A stretch of 64,000 bases of DNA, from the NCBI GenBank assembly GCA_009911185.1, contig QXWW01000003.1, forward strand, positions 62,001 through 126,000, read 5' to 3'. A program made the position numbers and the translations under genes. Below, piece after piece: positions 34,614 to 43,911 of this stretch. Under the pieces are notes generated by a model that was given only the letters and a program-made list of their open reading frames with translations, made no database searches and had not been told where the DNA came from. Each line of letters starts with the position of its first letter. The stretch's first letter is position 1. Source of the stretch: Lachnospiraceae bacterium (lineage in GTDB: Bacteria; Bacillota; Clostridia; Lachnospirales; Lachnospiraceae).

Positions 34614-35318
34614 ATGATTCATATAGCAATCTGTGATGATGAAAAATACATATCCGACAATATAAAAGCGTTTGCCTCTAATTTTTTCCGTAAAAAGAAC
34701 AGAGAAATCCATCTTATGACATTTTCAAACGGCGAAGAGCTGCTTACCTATGACGGGCAGATTGACATCCTGTTTCTTGATATCCAGATGAAGGAGATGG
34801 ACGGCATGGAAACGGCAAAGAGGCTCCGGGCAGGTAAGTTTCGGGGATTTTTGATTTTCATCACGGTACTAAGAGAGATGGTATTCCAGTCTTTTGAGGT
34901 ACAGGCCTACGATTATCTGGTCAAGCCGGTTGAAGAGATGCAGTTTGAGAAGACGATGGAACGCCTCTATGCTTCCATGCAGGATGCCAGCGAAGACAGC
35001 CTGCTTGTGCAGAAGGGATATGAGGGGCGCATTATCCCCAAAGACGAGATTGTTTTTTGTGAAATCATAGACCGGAAAATCTATCTGTACCTGTCTTCCG
35101 GAGAGGTTCTTGATTATTATGAGCGGATTGAAAATCTGGAAACAAAGCTGGGCGGCTATTTCTTTCGGTGCCACAGGAGCTACCTTATCAATCTGGGGCA
35201 TTTAAAAGGCTATAAAAACGGAACCGCGTATATGGATAACGGCAGGGAGGTTCCTGTATCGCGTCTGCGGAATAAAGAGTTTTCCGGTGTTGTTCTGCAG
35301 TATATGAAAAACATTTGA
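34614..35318 (+). CDS. LytTR response regulator (AgrA-like)
   Basis: 234 residues from ATG 34614 with AAAGGAGG upstream. The receiver domain has the acidic pair DDE, phosphoacceptor LFLDIQM and the lysine of YDYLVKPVEE. The LytTR DNA-binding domain contains RKIYLYLSSGEVLDYYERI and FFRCHRSYLINLGHLKG. It pairs with the GHKL kinase 89 bases downstream. Such pairs often control bacteriocin or peptide systems. No precursor peptide gene is visible beside it. Confidence 0.9.
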   Translation: MIHIAICDDEKYISDNIKAFASNFFRKKNREIHLMTFSNGEELLTYDGQIDILFLDIQMKEMDGMETAKRLRAGKFRGFLIFITVLREMVFQSFEVQAYDYLVKPVEEMQFEKTMERLYASMQDASEDSLLVQKGYEGRIIPKDEIVFCEIIDRKIYLYLSSGEVLDYYERIENLETKLGGYFFRCHRSYLINLGHLKGYKNGTAYMDNGREVPVSRLRNKEFSGVVLQYMKNI

Positions 35319-35406
35319 GATTTGAAATTGTTCTGATCAGGATTGCGCGCATATCTGCGATGGTATGGAGCAGATATGAAGTTTTTGCATATGGGGGACG
35401 GATAAA

Positions 35407-36735
35407 ATGATTGCGTACTATGATTTTTTCAATATATACATTATGGGCGTTGTCGATACGTCCTTCCAGTTTTATTTCCTGGTAAAAATCCTGAAAAAGA
35501 AGCTATGGCCTCCTTTTTATTTCCTGTTTGCGATATGCGTAGTGCTTGTCAATGATTTTCTTCCCTCTAATACGATTATGGGATTTATGGCGCTTGTCTT
35601 TCTGCTTACGGTATGCGGGACTTTTGTCTGCCATGCGGATTCTAAATCCTCCCTTCTGTATGCGGCTCTGACAACGGAGATCATGCTGTTATGCTATGGA
35701 ATTACGCAATCCCTGATGAGCCTGTTCTGCCCGTTTTTGCCTGTCGCCTTCCATGATATGGCCGGTATGGTATTTATGCTGACCAGCCAGGCGGCGGCGC
35801 TCATTCTGACCGGTTTCTGCTATTATATGGTGTACCGTTACTTTTCCGACTATAGTGTAGCGGAAATGCAGCAGATGTTTCTGTTTTTCATTCCGATTCT
35901 GATGATTTTTATTATGAGCAGATACATCAATATGGTGCAATTTGACTCCCGGTATGTGCTTGGGGCGGATGAAGAAACTTTCGAGTATCTGTTCAGCCAC
36001 TGGCAGCTGCTTGCCATGAATCTTCTGGGACTTGCCAGCCTGTTCTGCATCCTGTTTTTCTTTAAGAAACTGCTACAGAATTTCTGCCTCAGAACAGAAT
36101 TGTCGCTGCTGGAACAGGAAGAACATTCCCTGAACCAGTATGTGGAGGAAGCAAAGGCTCGTTATGACAGGACAAAATCATTCCGTCATGATATCAGGAA
36201 CCATATCGCAGTGATAAAAGACCTTTTGCGAAGCGGGAAACTGGATGAGGCGGTAAACTATATGGAGGATTTGGACGATATGGCGGAAAAAATGTCATTT
36301 CCCGTAAGCACCAATAACCCGGTAGTGGATATCCTGGTGGGAAACAAACTGGGGATTGCAAAAAGCATGGGGATTGATGTGGACTGTTCCCTTTTTCTGC
36401 CATATCCCTGCGGCCTTAAGGACATTGATATCTGCATTATCCTGTCAAATACACTGGACAATGCTATTCAGGCATGTAAGAGGCTGGATGCCGGTATCGA
36501 AAAACAAATCCATGTGTCCGGGCGCATCCAGGGAGATTTTCTTATGATAGAGACCCGAAACAGCTTCTCTGGAAAAGGTGTGTTCAAAGAGGGGACAGGT
36601 TTGTCAAATGTAAAAAAGGTAGCTGAAAAATATAACGGCGCCATGAGTATAGAGACACGGGGAAATGTATTCATCCTCCATGTGCTGCTGGTCATTCCAC
36701 AGCATCCAGATGACAGCTCACAGCAAATGGATTAA
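35407..36735 (+). CDS. GHKL sensor histidine kinase (AgrC-like)
   Basis: 442 residues. Six membrane helices (residues about 10-225) form an AgrC-like sensor, then a dimerisation helix with SFRHDIRNHIAVIKDLLRSG, where the histidine is phosphorylated. The ATP domain has the N-box ILSNTLDNAIQACKR and GTGLSNVKKVAEKYNG. It works with the preceding response regulator. The ligand is probably an external peptide; inference from family. Confidence 0.88.
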   Translation: MIAYYDFFNIYIMGVVDTSFQFYFLVKILKKKLWPPFYFLFAICVVLVNDFLPSNTIMGFMALVFLLTVCGTFVCHADSKSSLLYAALTTEIMLLCYGITQSLMSLFCPFLPVAFHDMAGMVFMLTSQAAALILTGFCYYMVYRYFSDYSVAEMQQMFLFFIPILMIFIMSRYINMVQFDSRYVLGADEETFEYLFSHWQLLAMNLLGLASLFCILFFFKKLLQNFCLRTELSLLEQEEHSLNQYVEEAKARYDRTKSFRHDIRNHIAVIKDLLRSGKLDEAVNYMEDLDDMAEKMSFPVSTNNPVVDILVGNKLGIAKSMGIDVDCSLFLPYPCGLKDIDICIILSNTLDNAIQACKRLDAGIEKQIHVSGRIQGDFLMIETRNSFSGKGVFKEGTGLSNVKKVAEKYNGAMSIETRGNVFILHVLLVIPQHPDDSSQQMD

Positions 36736-36804
36736 TATGTTGTTTTCTGTATCCGAAAAAAGAAGCGGCGAAATTGTCTGAACCACAGGATTAATATATT
36801 AGCA
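36736..36804 (+). other. Gap downstream of histidine kinase
   Basis: Short non-coding gap between the kinase and a degraded ORF. No terminator hairpin is obvious. Confidence 0.3.
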
Positions 36805-37130
36805 GTGAAAAATCCTACTGGGCTGTACCGGGCAGGCCAGGATGAGAACGGCAACCAAAATTTTGATGACCCGAAAGCTGCCCAAACAGACGAAAAGGTG
36901 GATTTCAAAGAGGCTGGCATGGATGGAAAAGGGCTAAAGGCAGGTGGAGACAGTCAGGGAAAGCCAGAGGAGAAATGTGTCACGAATACGGACAAGGTTG
37001 ATAGAGAAATCAGGAAGCTGAAAGAAAAAAGCAACAGCTTAAGCAACAGATCCAGTCAGCTTCCGGGAATGAGAAGAAAATCCGGGAGCTGGCGGTGAAT
37101 ACGCACTGTTTTCCGGTATTTTTGCCATAG
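36805..37130 (+). pseudogene. Frameshifted hypothetical, coiled-coil tail
   Basis: GTG-initiated frame with TGLYRAGQDENGNQNFDDPK and TNTDKVDREIRKLKEK; after one shift near 37030 it continues QQLKQQIQSASGNEKKIREL and stops at 37128. I recall similar proteins with this glutamine- and lysine-rich coiled coil in Lachnospiraceae, next to proteins like the 167-residue one downstream, but give no name. The N-terminal part seems missing and the reading frame is broken. Confidence 0.5.
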
Positions 37131-37209
37131 CATACGGAAGAAGTTGCCAGTGGAAGGCTCTGTAGTTCATGACAATAGAAAACCCGTGAAGCGTTTTTTC
37201 TATTGTTGG

Positions 37210-37242
37210 AATCTTTTTGTCATTTGAAATGACAAAAAGATT
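37210..37242. repeat. Perfect 33-base palindrome
   Basis: AATCTTTTTGTCATTT, one base, then its exact reverse complement AAATGACAAAAAGATT. It lies 32 bases before ATG 37275. The loop-less perfect symmetry is more like a protein-binding site, or a terminator working from either strand, than an RNA hairpin with a normal loop. The first arm contains TTTTTG, so a terminator for the upstream relic is possible. Confidence 0.6.
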
Positions 37243-37274
37243 ATGTCCGAAAGAATTTAAATGGAGGGATAATT

Positions 37275-37778
37275 ATGCATACGAAAACGATGGAAGGCCT
37301 TGCGGGGGCGAACATGAATATGAAACTGCTGAATACACCGTTTTGCGTTTATAAAGAAGCAGAACGGAGAGGAGATAAAGCCGCCATGGAGCGGGCAATG
37401 GGATATGTGGGTGAATTTGCAGATAAAGCAGAGGATTACCAGAAGATAGCTGAAAAAGGAATGAAGGAGGATGCCAAAGAGGCAAGAGAAAAAGCGAAAA
37501 TAGAACAGGAGAATGCTATTCGGAAGCGTAAAGAAGAACGTGAAGAGCAGGAAAAGACGATAGCGGAAAGCCGGAATGGGGATGCGGATACAGTCAGCAT
37601 CAGTGAAAGTGGAAAGGCAGCATCGGATGGGAAATCTGCTTCGGTCCAGGATGGTACAGACAATAACATATTTGTAGAAGAAACCGTGGATGCCATTAAG
37701 ATGGAACCTGTCATCTATACGAAAACCGGAGAAACAGCCAAACCGGAACCAAGTACAAATATTTCTGTTTCTATATAG
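37275..37778 (+). CDS. Hypothetical Lys/Glu-rich protein
   Basis: 167 residues from ATG 37275 after ATGGAGGG. Soluble; residues 30-105 form a strongly charged helix (DYQKIAEKGMKEDAKEAREK), and the C-terminal 60 residues are disordered and acidic. I recognise no domain. It follows the frameshifted coiled-coil ORF and the palindrome at 37210, suggesting an old two-gene unit. Confidence 0.55.
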   Translation: MHTKTMEGLAGANMNMKLLNTPFCVYKEAERRGDKAAMERAMGYVGEFADKAEDYQKIAEKGMKEDAKEAREKAKIEQENAIRKRKEEREEQEKTIAESRNGDADTVSISESGKAASDGKSASVQDGTDNNIFVEETVDAIKMEPVIYTKTGETAKPEPSTNISVSI

Positions 37779-37830
37779 AGGCAGACATTGGAACAGATGC
37801 GAAAATGAATAGGAAAAATGGATCCGTATC

Positions 37831-38199
37831 GTGACGGGTTATTCCATGATATACACAGTAATAACCTTGTTAAATAGTGTCTTGTATCTTTGCAATGGTA
37901 TTTATGAGGGCCCAAGCGGCAACTGGCATGAATTAGACAGGGCTATGATCCTGCTGATTGGGATAGCGGCATTTGAGTTATGTATGAATCTGCCGGTTAA
38001 GCCGTTGGTTCTCAGATATCTGATAGCGTATATTTCAGCTATTGGCGTTCGCATATGCAGGCTTAAGCAGATTCGGGAACCTTTGGCGAAAACAGCATAC
38101 AGGGATATCTGGATAAATTATACGGGTCTTTTTGTGCTGTTGTGCATCATCAATACTGTTATCTATGTTTTTAAGAAAAAGAAAGGGCAGAAAATGTGA
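37831..38199 (+). CDS. Small membrane protein, four helices
   Basis: 122 residues from GTG 37831 (ATG 37846 is an alternative). Membrane segments: MIYTVITLLNSVLYLCNGIY, MILLIGIAAFELCMNL, LRYLIAYISAIGVRICRL and YTGLFVLLCIINTVIYVF. Ends in a basic KKKKGQK tail. Domain unknown. It is first in a row of small accessory genes leading to CPBP proteases. Confidence 0.55.
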   Translation: MTGYSMIYTVITLLNSVLYLCNGIYEGPSGNWHELDRAMILLIGIAAFELCMNLPVKPLVLRYLIAYISAIGVRICRLKQIREPLAKTAYRDIWINYTGLFVLLCIINTVIYVFKKKKGQKM

Positions 38200-38232
38200 A
38201 ACATTGACATTATTTGAAAGGAAGAAAAGATA

Positions 38233-38439
38233 ATGAGTAAATACAAGGCTTTATGGGAATATGTGCAGAAAACAGGAGAGGAATCTTTTCGGCTGACCTT
38301 TGAGAAGATTGAGGATATTGCAGGAATACCCATCGACCACTCTTTCCTGAAATACAAAAAGGAATTGACGGATTACGGTTATCAGGTCGGGAAAATATCC
38401 ATGAAGGAGCAGACGGTATGCTTTCATAAGGTTGACTGA
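38233..38439 (+). CDS. 68-residue DUF7662-like protein
   Basis: ATG 38233 after AAAGGAAG. The sequence YKALWEYVQKTGEESFRLTF, then IEDIAGIPIDHSFLKYKKEL, resembles small proteins of gut Firmicutes with a winged DUF7662-like fold. Function unknown; possibly a nucleic-acid-binding domain. It looks intact. Confidence 0.5.
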   Translation: MSKYKALWEYVQKTGEESFRLTFEKIEDIAGIPIDHSFLKYKKELTDYGYQVGKISMKEQTVCFHKVD

Positions 38440-38504
38440 AACCCTCCATATTATTTAAGAAACAACATGGGCAAAAGAATAAGGGATAGAAAGAGGAATG
38501 CAGT

Positions 38505-38801
38505 ATGGACTTATCGGAAAAGTTCGGGATGAGCGAAGGGATTGCCGATCTGTGGCAGGAACTGGGTATCAGTGCGGGAACGGCAATCGTTGTTTTGATT
38601 GCCTTATACTTTGTAATCAAATGGGCCGTCAAAAATGGAATGATGGATGCCTGTAAAAAGATAGAAGAAGAGAGAGTACAGCATGATATAAAGGCAGAAA
38701 AATCAGTGGAACGTAAGCCAGAGGATGACCCGGAGAAAAATCGAAATATAAAAAGGTGGAAAGTCGGAATTTGCAAGGTAAATATTTATGAAAAACATTG
38801 A
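38505..38801 (+). CDS. Single-pass membrane protein
   Basis: 98 residues from ATG 38505. One helix (ISAGTAIVVLIALYFVIKWA) preceded by an acidic segment and followed by a charged tail. No family known. The stop overlaps the start of the CPBP protease at 38788 by 14 bases, so the two are likely coupled. Confidence 0.5.
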   Translation: MDLSEKFGMSEGIADLWQELGISAGTAIVVLIALYFVIKWAVKNGMMDACKKIEEERVQHDIKAEKSVERKPEDDPEKNRNIKRWKVGICKVNIYEKH

Positions 38802-39648
38802 AAAAAAGAGGCCGGTTTTAAGCTGTGCAATACTATTTGCCATATGTGGCTTATCCAGAATCATAGAATATTTTGTGATAAAGACGGACGAAACAATCTT
38901 TGCGGAAAATTTTTTTCACAAAGCTTTTGGAATTGCCGTTTTAGCGATTGTCCTTCATTTTTGTGGTGACACCTGGAAAAGCATTGGATTTATAAAGGGT
39001 AAAACGGTATCTGATATTCTGAAAGGGTTCCTATTGGGAGGCTGCTGCTTCCTTGTGGCCTATTCCATTGAATGCCTGCTGCTTTACCAAATTAATCAGA
39101 ATGTAACGTTAGCCTTTTATATAAGTGGATTTACGCTAAATGGGGAAACGATACGGCATGACGGTTTTCTTTTCCTGCTTTTATGTATTGTAGTGAATAT
39201 CATAAATGTATGGATGGAGGAAGGCGTATTTCGTGGATTGTTTATGAGAATCCTTGCTGAAAAGCTATCCTTTATCCGTGCCGTACTTCTTATCGCTGTT
39301 TTATTTGGAATCTGGCATTGGGTTATGCCGTTGAGAGATTATGCGCAGGGGAATATATCGCTTGCTGATTCCCTGATTATGGGTATTGGTTATATTGTAT
39401 TGGCTGGGATTATGAGTATAAAATGGTCACTCTTATATAAAATGACAGGGGCATTGTGGATGGGACTTGGCGACCACTTGTTTAATAATGTTATCGTAAC
39501 GAATCTGCTGCATGTGATTTCAAATGGTGAAGCGGATCGTATGCAGATTATAAGAATTATGATTGGCCAAATGTTATCTTTTTCTATTATCACGATATGT
39601 TACAGGAAAATATGGAAGACTGCCAGATATGGAAAAGTTGAAGATTGA
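38788..39648 (+). CDS. CPBP intramembrane metalloprotease
   Basis: 286 residues, eight membrane helices. CPBP motifs are complete: EEGVFRGLFM (EExxxR), FGIWHWVMP and GDHLFNNV. Related enzymes cleave CAAX-processed proteins; bacterial members confer self-immunity to bacteriocins or process signals. A second full gene (39790) and two damaged ones (24551, 41300) in this island make an immunity role plausible. Confidence 0.82.
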   Translation: MKNIEKKRPVLSCAILFAICGLSRIIEYFVIKTDETIFAENFFHKAFGIAVLAIVLHFCGDTWKSIGFIKGKTVSDILKGFLLGGCCFLVAYSIECLLLYQINQNVTLAFYISGFTLNGETIRHDGFLFLLLCIVVNIINVWMEEGVFRGLFMRILAEKLSFIRAVLLIAVLFGIWHWVMPLRDYAQGNISLADSLIMGIGYIVLAGIMSIKWSLLYKMTGALWMGLGDHLFNNVIVTNLLHVISNGEADRMQIIRIMIGQMLSFSIITICYRKIWKTARYGKVED

Positions 39649-39789
39649 TATTGTTTTTGCAATCAGCAGGGAGCAATTTATGATATAGCATATAACAGAC
39701 TTTCAGAAGGTATAAAAGGGAATTGAAAGAATTTAGCAATTTTTTCAGCAAGTAACAGTAACGAAAATTGGAATTTGAGGTATTAGATT

Positions 39790-40557
39790 ATGAATAAAAA
39801 ACAAATAACTGCTATGACAATCTTAACATTGGTTTTAGCTTTTATGGATATATCTGGTTTGCCTGCGATATTGTTTGTAAATTGCAGCTTATCTGATGTG
39901 ACGCCATATATCATTAGTCTGCTGGTAAATTTTCTAATCATAGGATTTTTCGCATGGTTTTCTCTGAAATTATTCGGAAAAGATTGGAATCTTGAACTTC
40001 ATTTTTCTGGGTTGATAGATGGCTTAAAAAAGTACGCTTTTGCAGGCGTAGCGGCGGGTATTTTATCTGGCATTGCATTTATCATAGGGCTTGCACCTTT
40101 TGATTATAAGCCGAGTGTATGGAAAATTCTGATTGAAGGCATTTTGTATTATTTCGGTGTAGCGTTTATTGAGGAGTTATATGTTAGAGGTTTGTTCCTT
40201 AACATTGTTGACAAAATTGCTCACAAAAATGAGCATCATACAGTCATTGCCATATGGGTGTCATCAGTCGTTTTCGGATTGGGACATATTCCCGGTATGA
40301 TTGGTATGGAGCCACTTGTAATTTTATTTAAGGTAATTTCGACTATCGGAATGGGCTTGTACTTTGGAGCAATATACAAAAGGACTAATAATCTGTGGAT
40401 GCCAATTATTTTGCATGGCTTTATTGATATATGTGCTTTGCCATACTGCTTCACTACATTTAGCGGATATAAAACAATAAGCCTAATTGGACTTGTTATT
40501 ATATATACGCTATTAAGCATATATAGCATTGTTCTGATGAAACCAAAAAAACGATAA
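39790..40557 (+). CDS. CPBP intramembrane metalloprotease
   Basis: 255 residues with about eight membrane helices. Motifs EELYVRGLFL, FGLGHIPGMIG and HGFIDICALP occupy the expected catalytic positions. Start ATG 39790; GAGG lies just upstream. It is not a recent duplicate of the preceding CPBP gene, since the sequences differ strongly outside the motifs. Probably membrane immunity or processing. Confidence 0.82.
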   Translation: MNKKQITAMTILTLVLAFMDISGLPAILFVNCSLSDVTPYIISLLVNFLIIGFFAWFSLKLFGKDWNLELHFSGLIDGLKKYAFAGVAAGILSGIAFIIGLAPFDYKPSVWKILIEGILYYFGVAFIEELYVRGLFLNIVDKIAHKNEHHTVIAIWVSSVVFGLGHIPGMIGMEPLVILFKVISTIGMGLYFGAIYKRTNNLWMPIILHGFIDICALPYCFTTFSGYKTISLIGLVIIYTLLSIYSIVLMKPKKR

Positions 40558-40606
40558 ACTCCCGTTTGTAGAACTGGAAAATCGGAATTTGTTAGAGAGG
40601 AAAAAA

Positions 40607-41227
40607 ATGGAATATATACAGGTGACGAAAGACAATATCGAAAAGGAACATAGTTGATGTGCGATTTCTAGCAACAAGGATATTCAGATATCTTCCAAAA
40701 AAGAGTGGATGATGAAATGTTTTGATGATGGACTTATTTTTCTGAAAAGCAGCGAGAGAGGGAAATGCTTCATTGAGTATATTCCATCTGAAAACGCATG
40801 GGTTCCTCGTATTCTTTCTTCTGCGAAGAAAAGGCCATTTCTTTCTGACCCTAAGTATTTGCTTTATAAGGGATTTAGGGTTGCAGATACATCTGATGCG
40901 GGAATCAATCTTATGTATCTTCCATTTGATGAAAAAGCGTCTATTCCAAGATTTACGGAAGCAGCCAGGCATCCGCATATTGAAGAACAGGGGTATGTTT
41001 TATATTATACGAATCAGTGTCAGTTTAATGGCAAGTATGTTCCGATAGTTGAACAGACGGCATCAGAAAACAATATTCCATTCAAAGCGTTGCGAATTGA
41101 AACAAAAGAACAGGCACAGGCAGCGCCAAGCCCTTGCACTTCTTATGCAATGTTTTATAATGGTGAGTTTTTAACAAATGAACAATTCAATGATAAAAAG
41201 TTCTTAAAACTGATACAGAGCAAATAG
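40607..41227 (+). pseudogene. GNAT/YoaP-like acetyltransferase, broken
   Basis: Begins MEYIQVTKDNIEKEHS, then TGA at 40655, then CAISSNKDIQ. Later ERGKCFIEYIPSENAWVP jumps directly to LSSAKKRPFLSDPKYLLYKG, omitting the acetyl-CoA-binding core, and ends with a YoaP-like domain (VLYYTNQCQFNGKYV, SPCTSYAMFYNGEF). The nonsense codon and deletion mark it as a pseudogene; a 172-codon open frame remains from 40709. Confidence 0.75.
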
Positions 41228-41299
41228 AAAAAATTTTTTTTTGATTTATAAAACTGACTCGGAGATAGAAACGGAGATTGTACAGGAGCAGGCTGCAGC

Positions 41300-42079
41300 T
41301 TGTATGAGCTGGTATTTTCAGTGGGAGAAGTGAATACAAAAGGATTTAAACATACGCATGCTTTATCGCCATTTATGGTTGGTATTGTTTTGGGAATAAC
41401 TGCGAAATTTGCGGACGGGCGGGAGATCCTGTATTATTTTCCGATACTTGCCGATATCATGGGACAGTTCGGCATATGGGTCTGGGCAGCGGCACTGAAA
41501 GCGATTGGTTCCAGGACACCTTTACCTGCAGCAACCCGTTCCCCTGCGTTTTTTGCCGGAATGCTGATGGCATATTATGGATATACGGTTCTGCTTTTTG
41601 GGATTCTATCCGAAATTGCAGGTGGTTTTGTGGGGGATTGTTGCTATGGCTACTCCGTTTTGTGGTTTTATGAAATTGTGCCGCTGATTATGACCACATT
41701 TTTTGAGGAATTTTTATTTCGGGGATTTGTGCAGGGCAGGATAGAGTAGCAATTTGGATGGATACCGGTAATTTTGGTTTCAGGGGCAATGTTTTCCCTT
41801 TACCATTTGGGTTATCCGGGATTCCGTACCTGGGAGGACATCCTTCTGCTATTTGCAGTAGGGATTGGGTTTGCGGCTGCATACAAGCTATCGGACCATA
41901 ATCTGCTGGTATCTTACTTCGTTAACCTGCCGAATGCTTTTGTTACCTATATGCTGAAATATGAGCAGTTTCCCGTTATGGGCGTCAGCTCCACCATAGC
42001 GGCGTCTGTCACATTGGTTTTAATCGGGTTGTTTCTTTTATTCTGCCGAAAGGCAGATTGGATGATAAGGCGACAATAA
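41300..42079 (+). pseudogene. CPBP protease with one nonsense codon
   Basis: About 258 codons in one frame with a single TAG at 41747 between QGRIE and QFGWIP. The CPBP motifs EEFLFRGFVQ, SLYHLG and the last helices are intact on both sides. The start is a weak TTG at 41300 following GGAG, and the true N-terminus may be lost. Apart from the stop the gene reads well, so inactivation is recent. Confidence 0.75.
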
Positions 42080-42097
42080 AATTTTTGGAGGACGGCT

Positions 42098-42859
42098 ATG
42101 AAAAAGAAATTGATGATCGTTATAACAGGTATCGTATTGGTTGGAATCGCATGTATTTGGCTCTTCGCAAAAAATAAACCTGCTGGGCAAATGATTATTA
42201 AACGCCTAAACGAAGCAGTATCTCATTATACGGATTTGAACCTAAAAGACGACGGGGCATATTCTCTTAAAGTCTCTGATATGCAAATGCTGGTAACGAC
42301 ATATAAGCCGGAATATATCATCTATGGGGTTGCCAAAGATGAGTATACTGTCCGGCCAGGTCAAATAGATGAAACATTAACAACAGAAAAGGAACAGGAT
42401 CTGCCGGTCTGTAATTATAACAATGTGTTGCTTTATGATGAAAAAGCAGACAGATTTTATAATGTGAAATTCGAGGAAAAAGGCAGCCTGGCCATCCCCA
42501 ATTTTACAGAAGCAAAAGAATTGGCTTATGAACTTGAACTGCCAGACATTGATGCAGTAGATGAGCTCTCTCTCAAGAAAAATTCTGATAGTCCAATCGT
42601 GATAAACAGCAAAGATGATGTGGAAAAAATATTGGGTATTTTAGAAGGTACAAAACCTACCACAAACAGCAGTGAAATAGGTACGCCCGTCCGTGTGGAA
42701 AACATTATCAGTGCAGACTTTATCAGGAACGGAGACGTGATATGCAGGTTATTCTTCTATGAAGATGAGGGAAAATATTTTATCGAGCAGACGGGCAACG
42801 GAATATACACGTTTTCCAAAGAAGCGTATGATCTGATAGATATACTGAGCGTCAGATAA
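42098..42859 (+). CDS. Secreted or membrane-anchored hypothetical protein
   Basis: 253 residues from ATG 42098 after GGAGG. One N-terminal helix (LMIVITGIVLVGIACIWLFA) serves as signal anchor; there is no lipobox cysteine pattern that convinces me. The outer part is about 220 residues, acidic, with a C-terminal half (SPIVINSKDDVEKILGILEG) like DUF5301 domains. Function unknown; it follows the damaged CPBP gene by 18 bases. Confidence 0.6.
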   Translation: MKKKLMIVITGIVLVGIACIWLFAKNKPAGQMIIKRLNEAVSHYTDLNLKDDGAYSLKVSDMQMLVTTYKPEYIIYGVAKDEYTVRPGQIDETLTTEKEQDLPVCNYNNVLLYDEKADRFYNVKFEEKGSLAIPNFTEAKELAYELELPDIDAVDELSLKKNSDSPIVINSKDDVEKILGILEGTKPTTNSSEIGTPVRVENIISADFIRNGDVICRLFFYEDEGKYFIEQTGNGIYTFSKEAYDLIDILSVR

Positions 42860-42933
42860 ATCTGCCACTCAGTATAACATGATGCGCACAGCCGCATATG
42901 AAAACTTGCCGCTTTGCGGCTGCGGTTGGCGCC

Positions 42934-42966
42934 ATACTCACGGCAGATTTCATCGGTCGTGAGTAT
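42934..42966. repeat. Inverted repeat upstream of ABC operon
   Basis: ATACTCACG (42934-42942) and CGTGAGTAT (42958-42966), separated by 15 bases, 60 bases before the start at 43026. It is preceded by a small hairpin, GCCGC-TTT-GCGGC. Candidate operator or transcription-attenuation structure for the transporter genes. Confidence 0.5.
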
Positions 42967-43025
42967 AACTATATTTCGTATATCAATTACGAACCGTAAG
43001 CGGTAAAGTGAAGGAGGAAAAGAAA

Positions 43026-43202
43026 ATGCGTCATATTTATATTCGTGGAAGTCTGGGGCTGATCTGGCTGGCTGCCGCCATCATATGCGGGATATCCGGG
43101 AGTTTCCCGATGATGGGGCTTTATATCGTTTTGGCAGGTATATTTCTATATTCCGCATATGCAGCATGGAAAAAAGAAAAGAACGGCAAAGGGGGCAGAT
43201 AA
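43026..43202 (+). CDS. Small two-helix membrane protein of ABC operon
   Basis: 58 residues. ATG 43026 is chosen since GAAGGAGG precedes it; the frame also opens at GTG 43008. Two membrane helices (GLIWLAAAIICGISGSF, MMGLYIVLAGIFLYSAYA) and a basic tail. The ABC ATPase starts two bases after its stop, so it is likely a subunit or helper of that exporter. Confidence 0.6.
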   Translation: MRHIYIRGSLGLIWLAAAIICGISGSFPMMGLYIVLAGIFLYSAYAAWKKEKNGKGGR

Positions 43203-43203
43203 T

Positions 43204-43911
43204 ATGGGACAAGCGCTCCTGACTGTGAAAAATCTAAGCGCATGGTACAATAACGAGAAAATGATACTTTCGGATTTTTCCTTTGAGCTGGCCGAACATG
43301 AAGTGGCAGGATTGATCGGGCTGAACGGGGCCGGGAAAACCACATTTCTGAAGGTGCTTTCCGGTCTGCACCCTGCCTTCCGTTCAGACGGTATCTGCTT
43401 TTGCGGTTCCCCTGTAGATTTCAGAAAGCAGGATTTTAAGCTGTGCCGCTATACAGTGTTTGCTGAGGACAATTCTTTTTCGTATTTTACGTTTCGGGAA
43501 TACCTGGCCTATGTATGCAGCGCTTATGGGAAGGTGGTTCCGGATGTGTCGGAGTTGATACAGGGCTTTCATTTTGAAGAGTATGCGGATACCCTGTTGC
43601 GGGAGATGTCAACCGGAAACCGGAAAAAAGCATTTCTGATCACGGCTTTTGCCCTGAAACCGAGACTGCTTCTTCTGGACGAGCCGGTGAACGGGCTGGA
43701 TTTTCAGAGTACGGAATATCTGTACCGACAGATTTTGGGGTATAAGGAGCATGGGACCGTTCTGTTTTCCTCCCATATCCTGGAGAGTATTACTCTGACT
43801 TCTGACCGTGTATTTGTCCTGGAGGATGGAAAAATCCGGCAGACATTTGAACACGGCCAGATCAATGCCGAGGGGATTCGGGAGGCTTTGCATGATGAAA
43901 ATGACAGGTAA
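43204..43911 (+). CDS. ABC transporter ATP-binding protein
   Basis: 235 residues. Walker A GLNGAGKTT, signature-like MSTGNRKK (not the classical LSGGQ), Walker B LLLLDEP and H-loop SSHILE. Such atypical signatures occur in CcmA/BcrA-type exporters. It overlaps the permease gene (43892) by 20 bases. The substrate is unknown; antimicrobial peptide or lipid export fits the context. Confidence 0.85.
   Translation: MGQALLTVKNLSAWYNNEKMILSDFSFELAEHEVAGLIGLNGAGKTTFLKVLSGLHPAFRSDGICFCGSPVDFRKQDFKLCRYTVFAEDNSFSYFTFREYLAYVCSAYGKVVPDVSELIQGFHFEEYADTLLREMSTGNRKKAFLITAFALKPRLLLLDEPVNGLDFQSTEYLYRQILGYKEHGTVLFSSHILESITLTSDRVFVLEDGKIRQTFEHGQINAEGIREALHDENDR

Noticed and set aside
40655-40657. TGA as selenocysteine in the YoaP-like gene (EHS-TGA-CAIS)
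   Set aside because: The same gene also lacks its acetyl-CoA core by deletion, and no SECIS-like hairpin is evident just downstream; nonsense decay is simpler.
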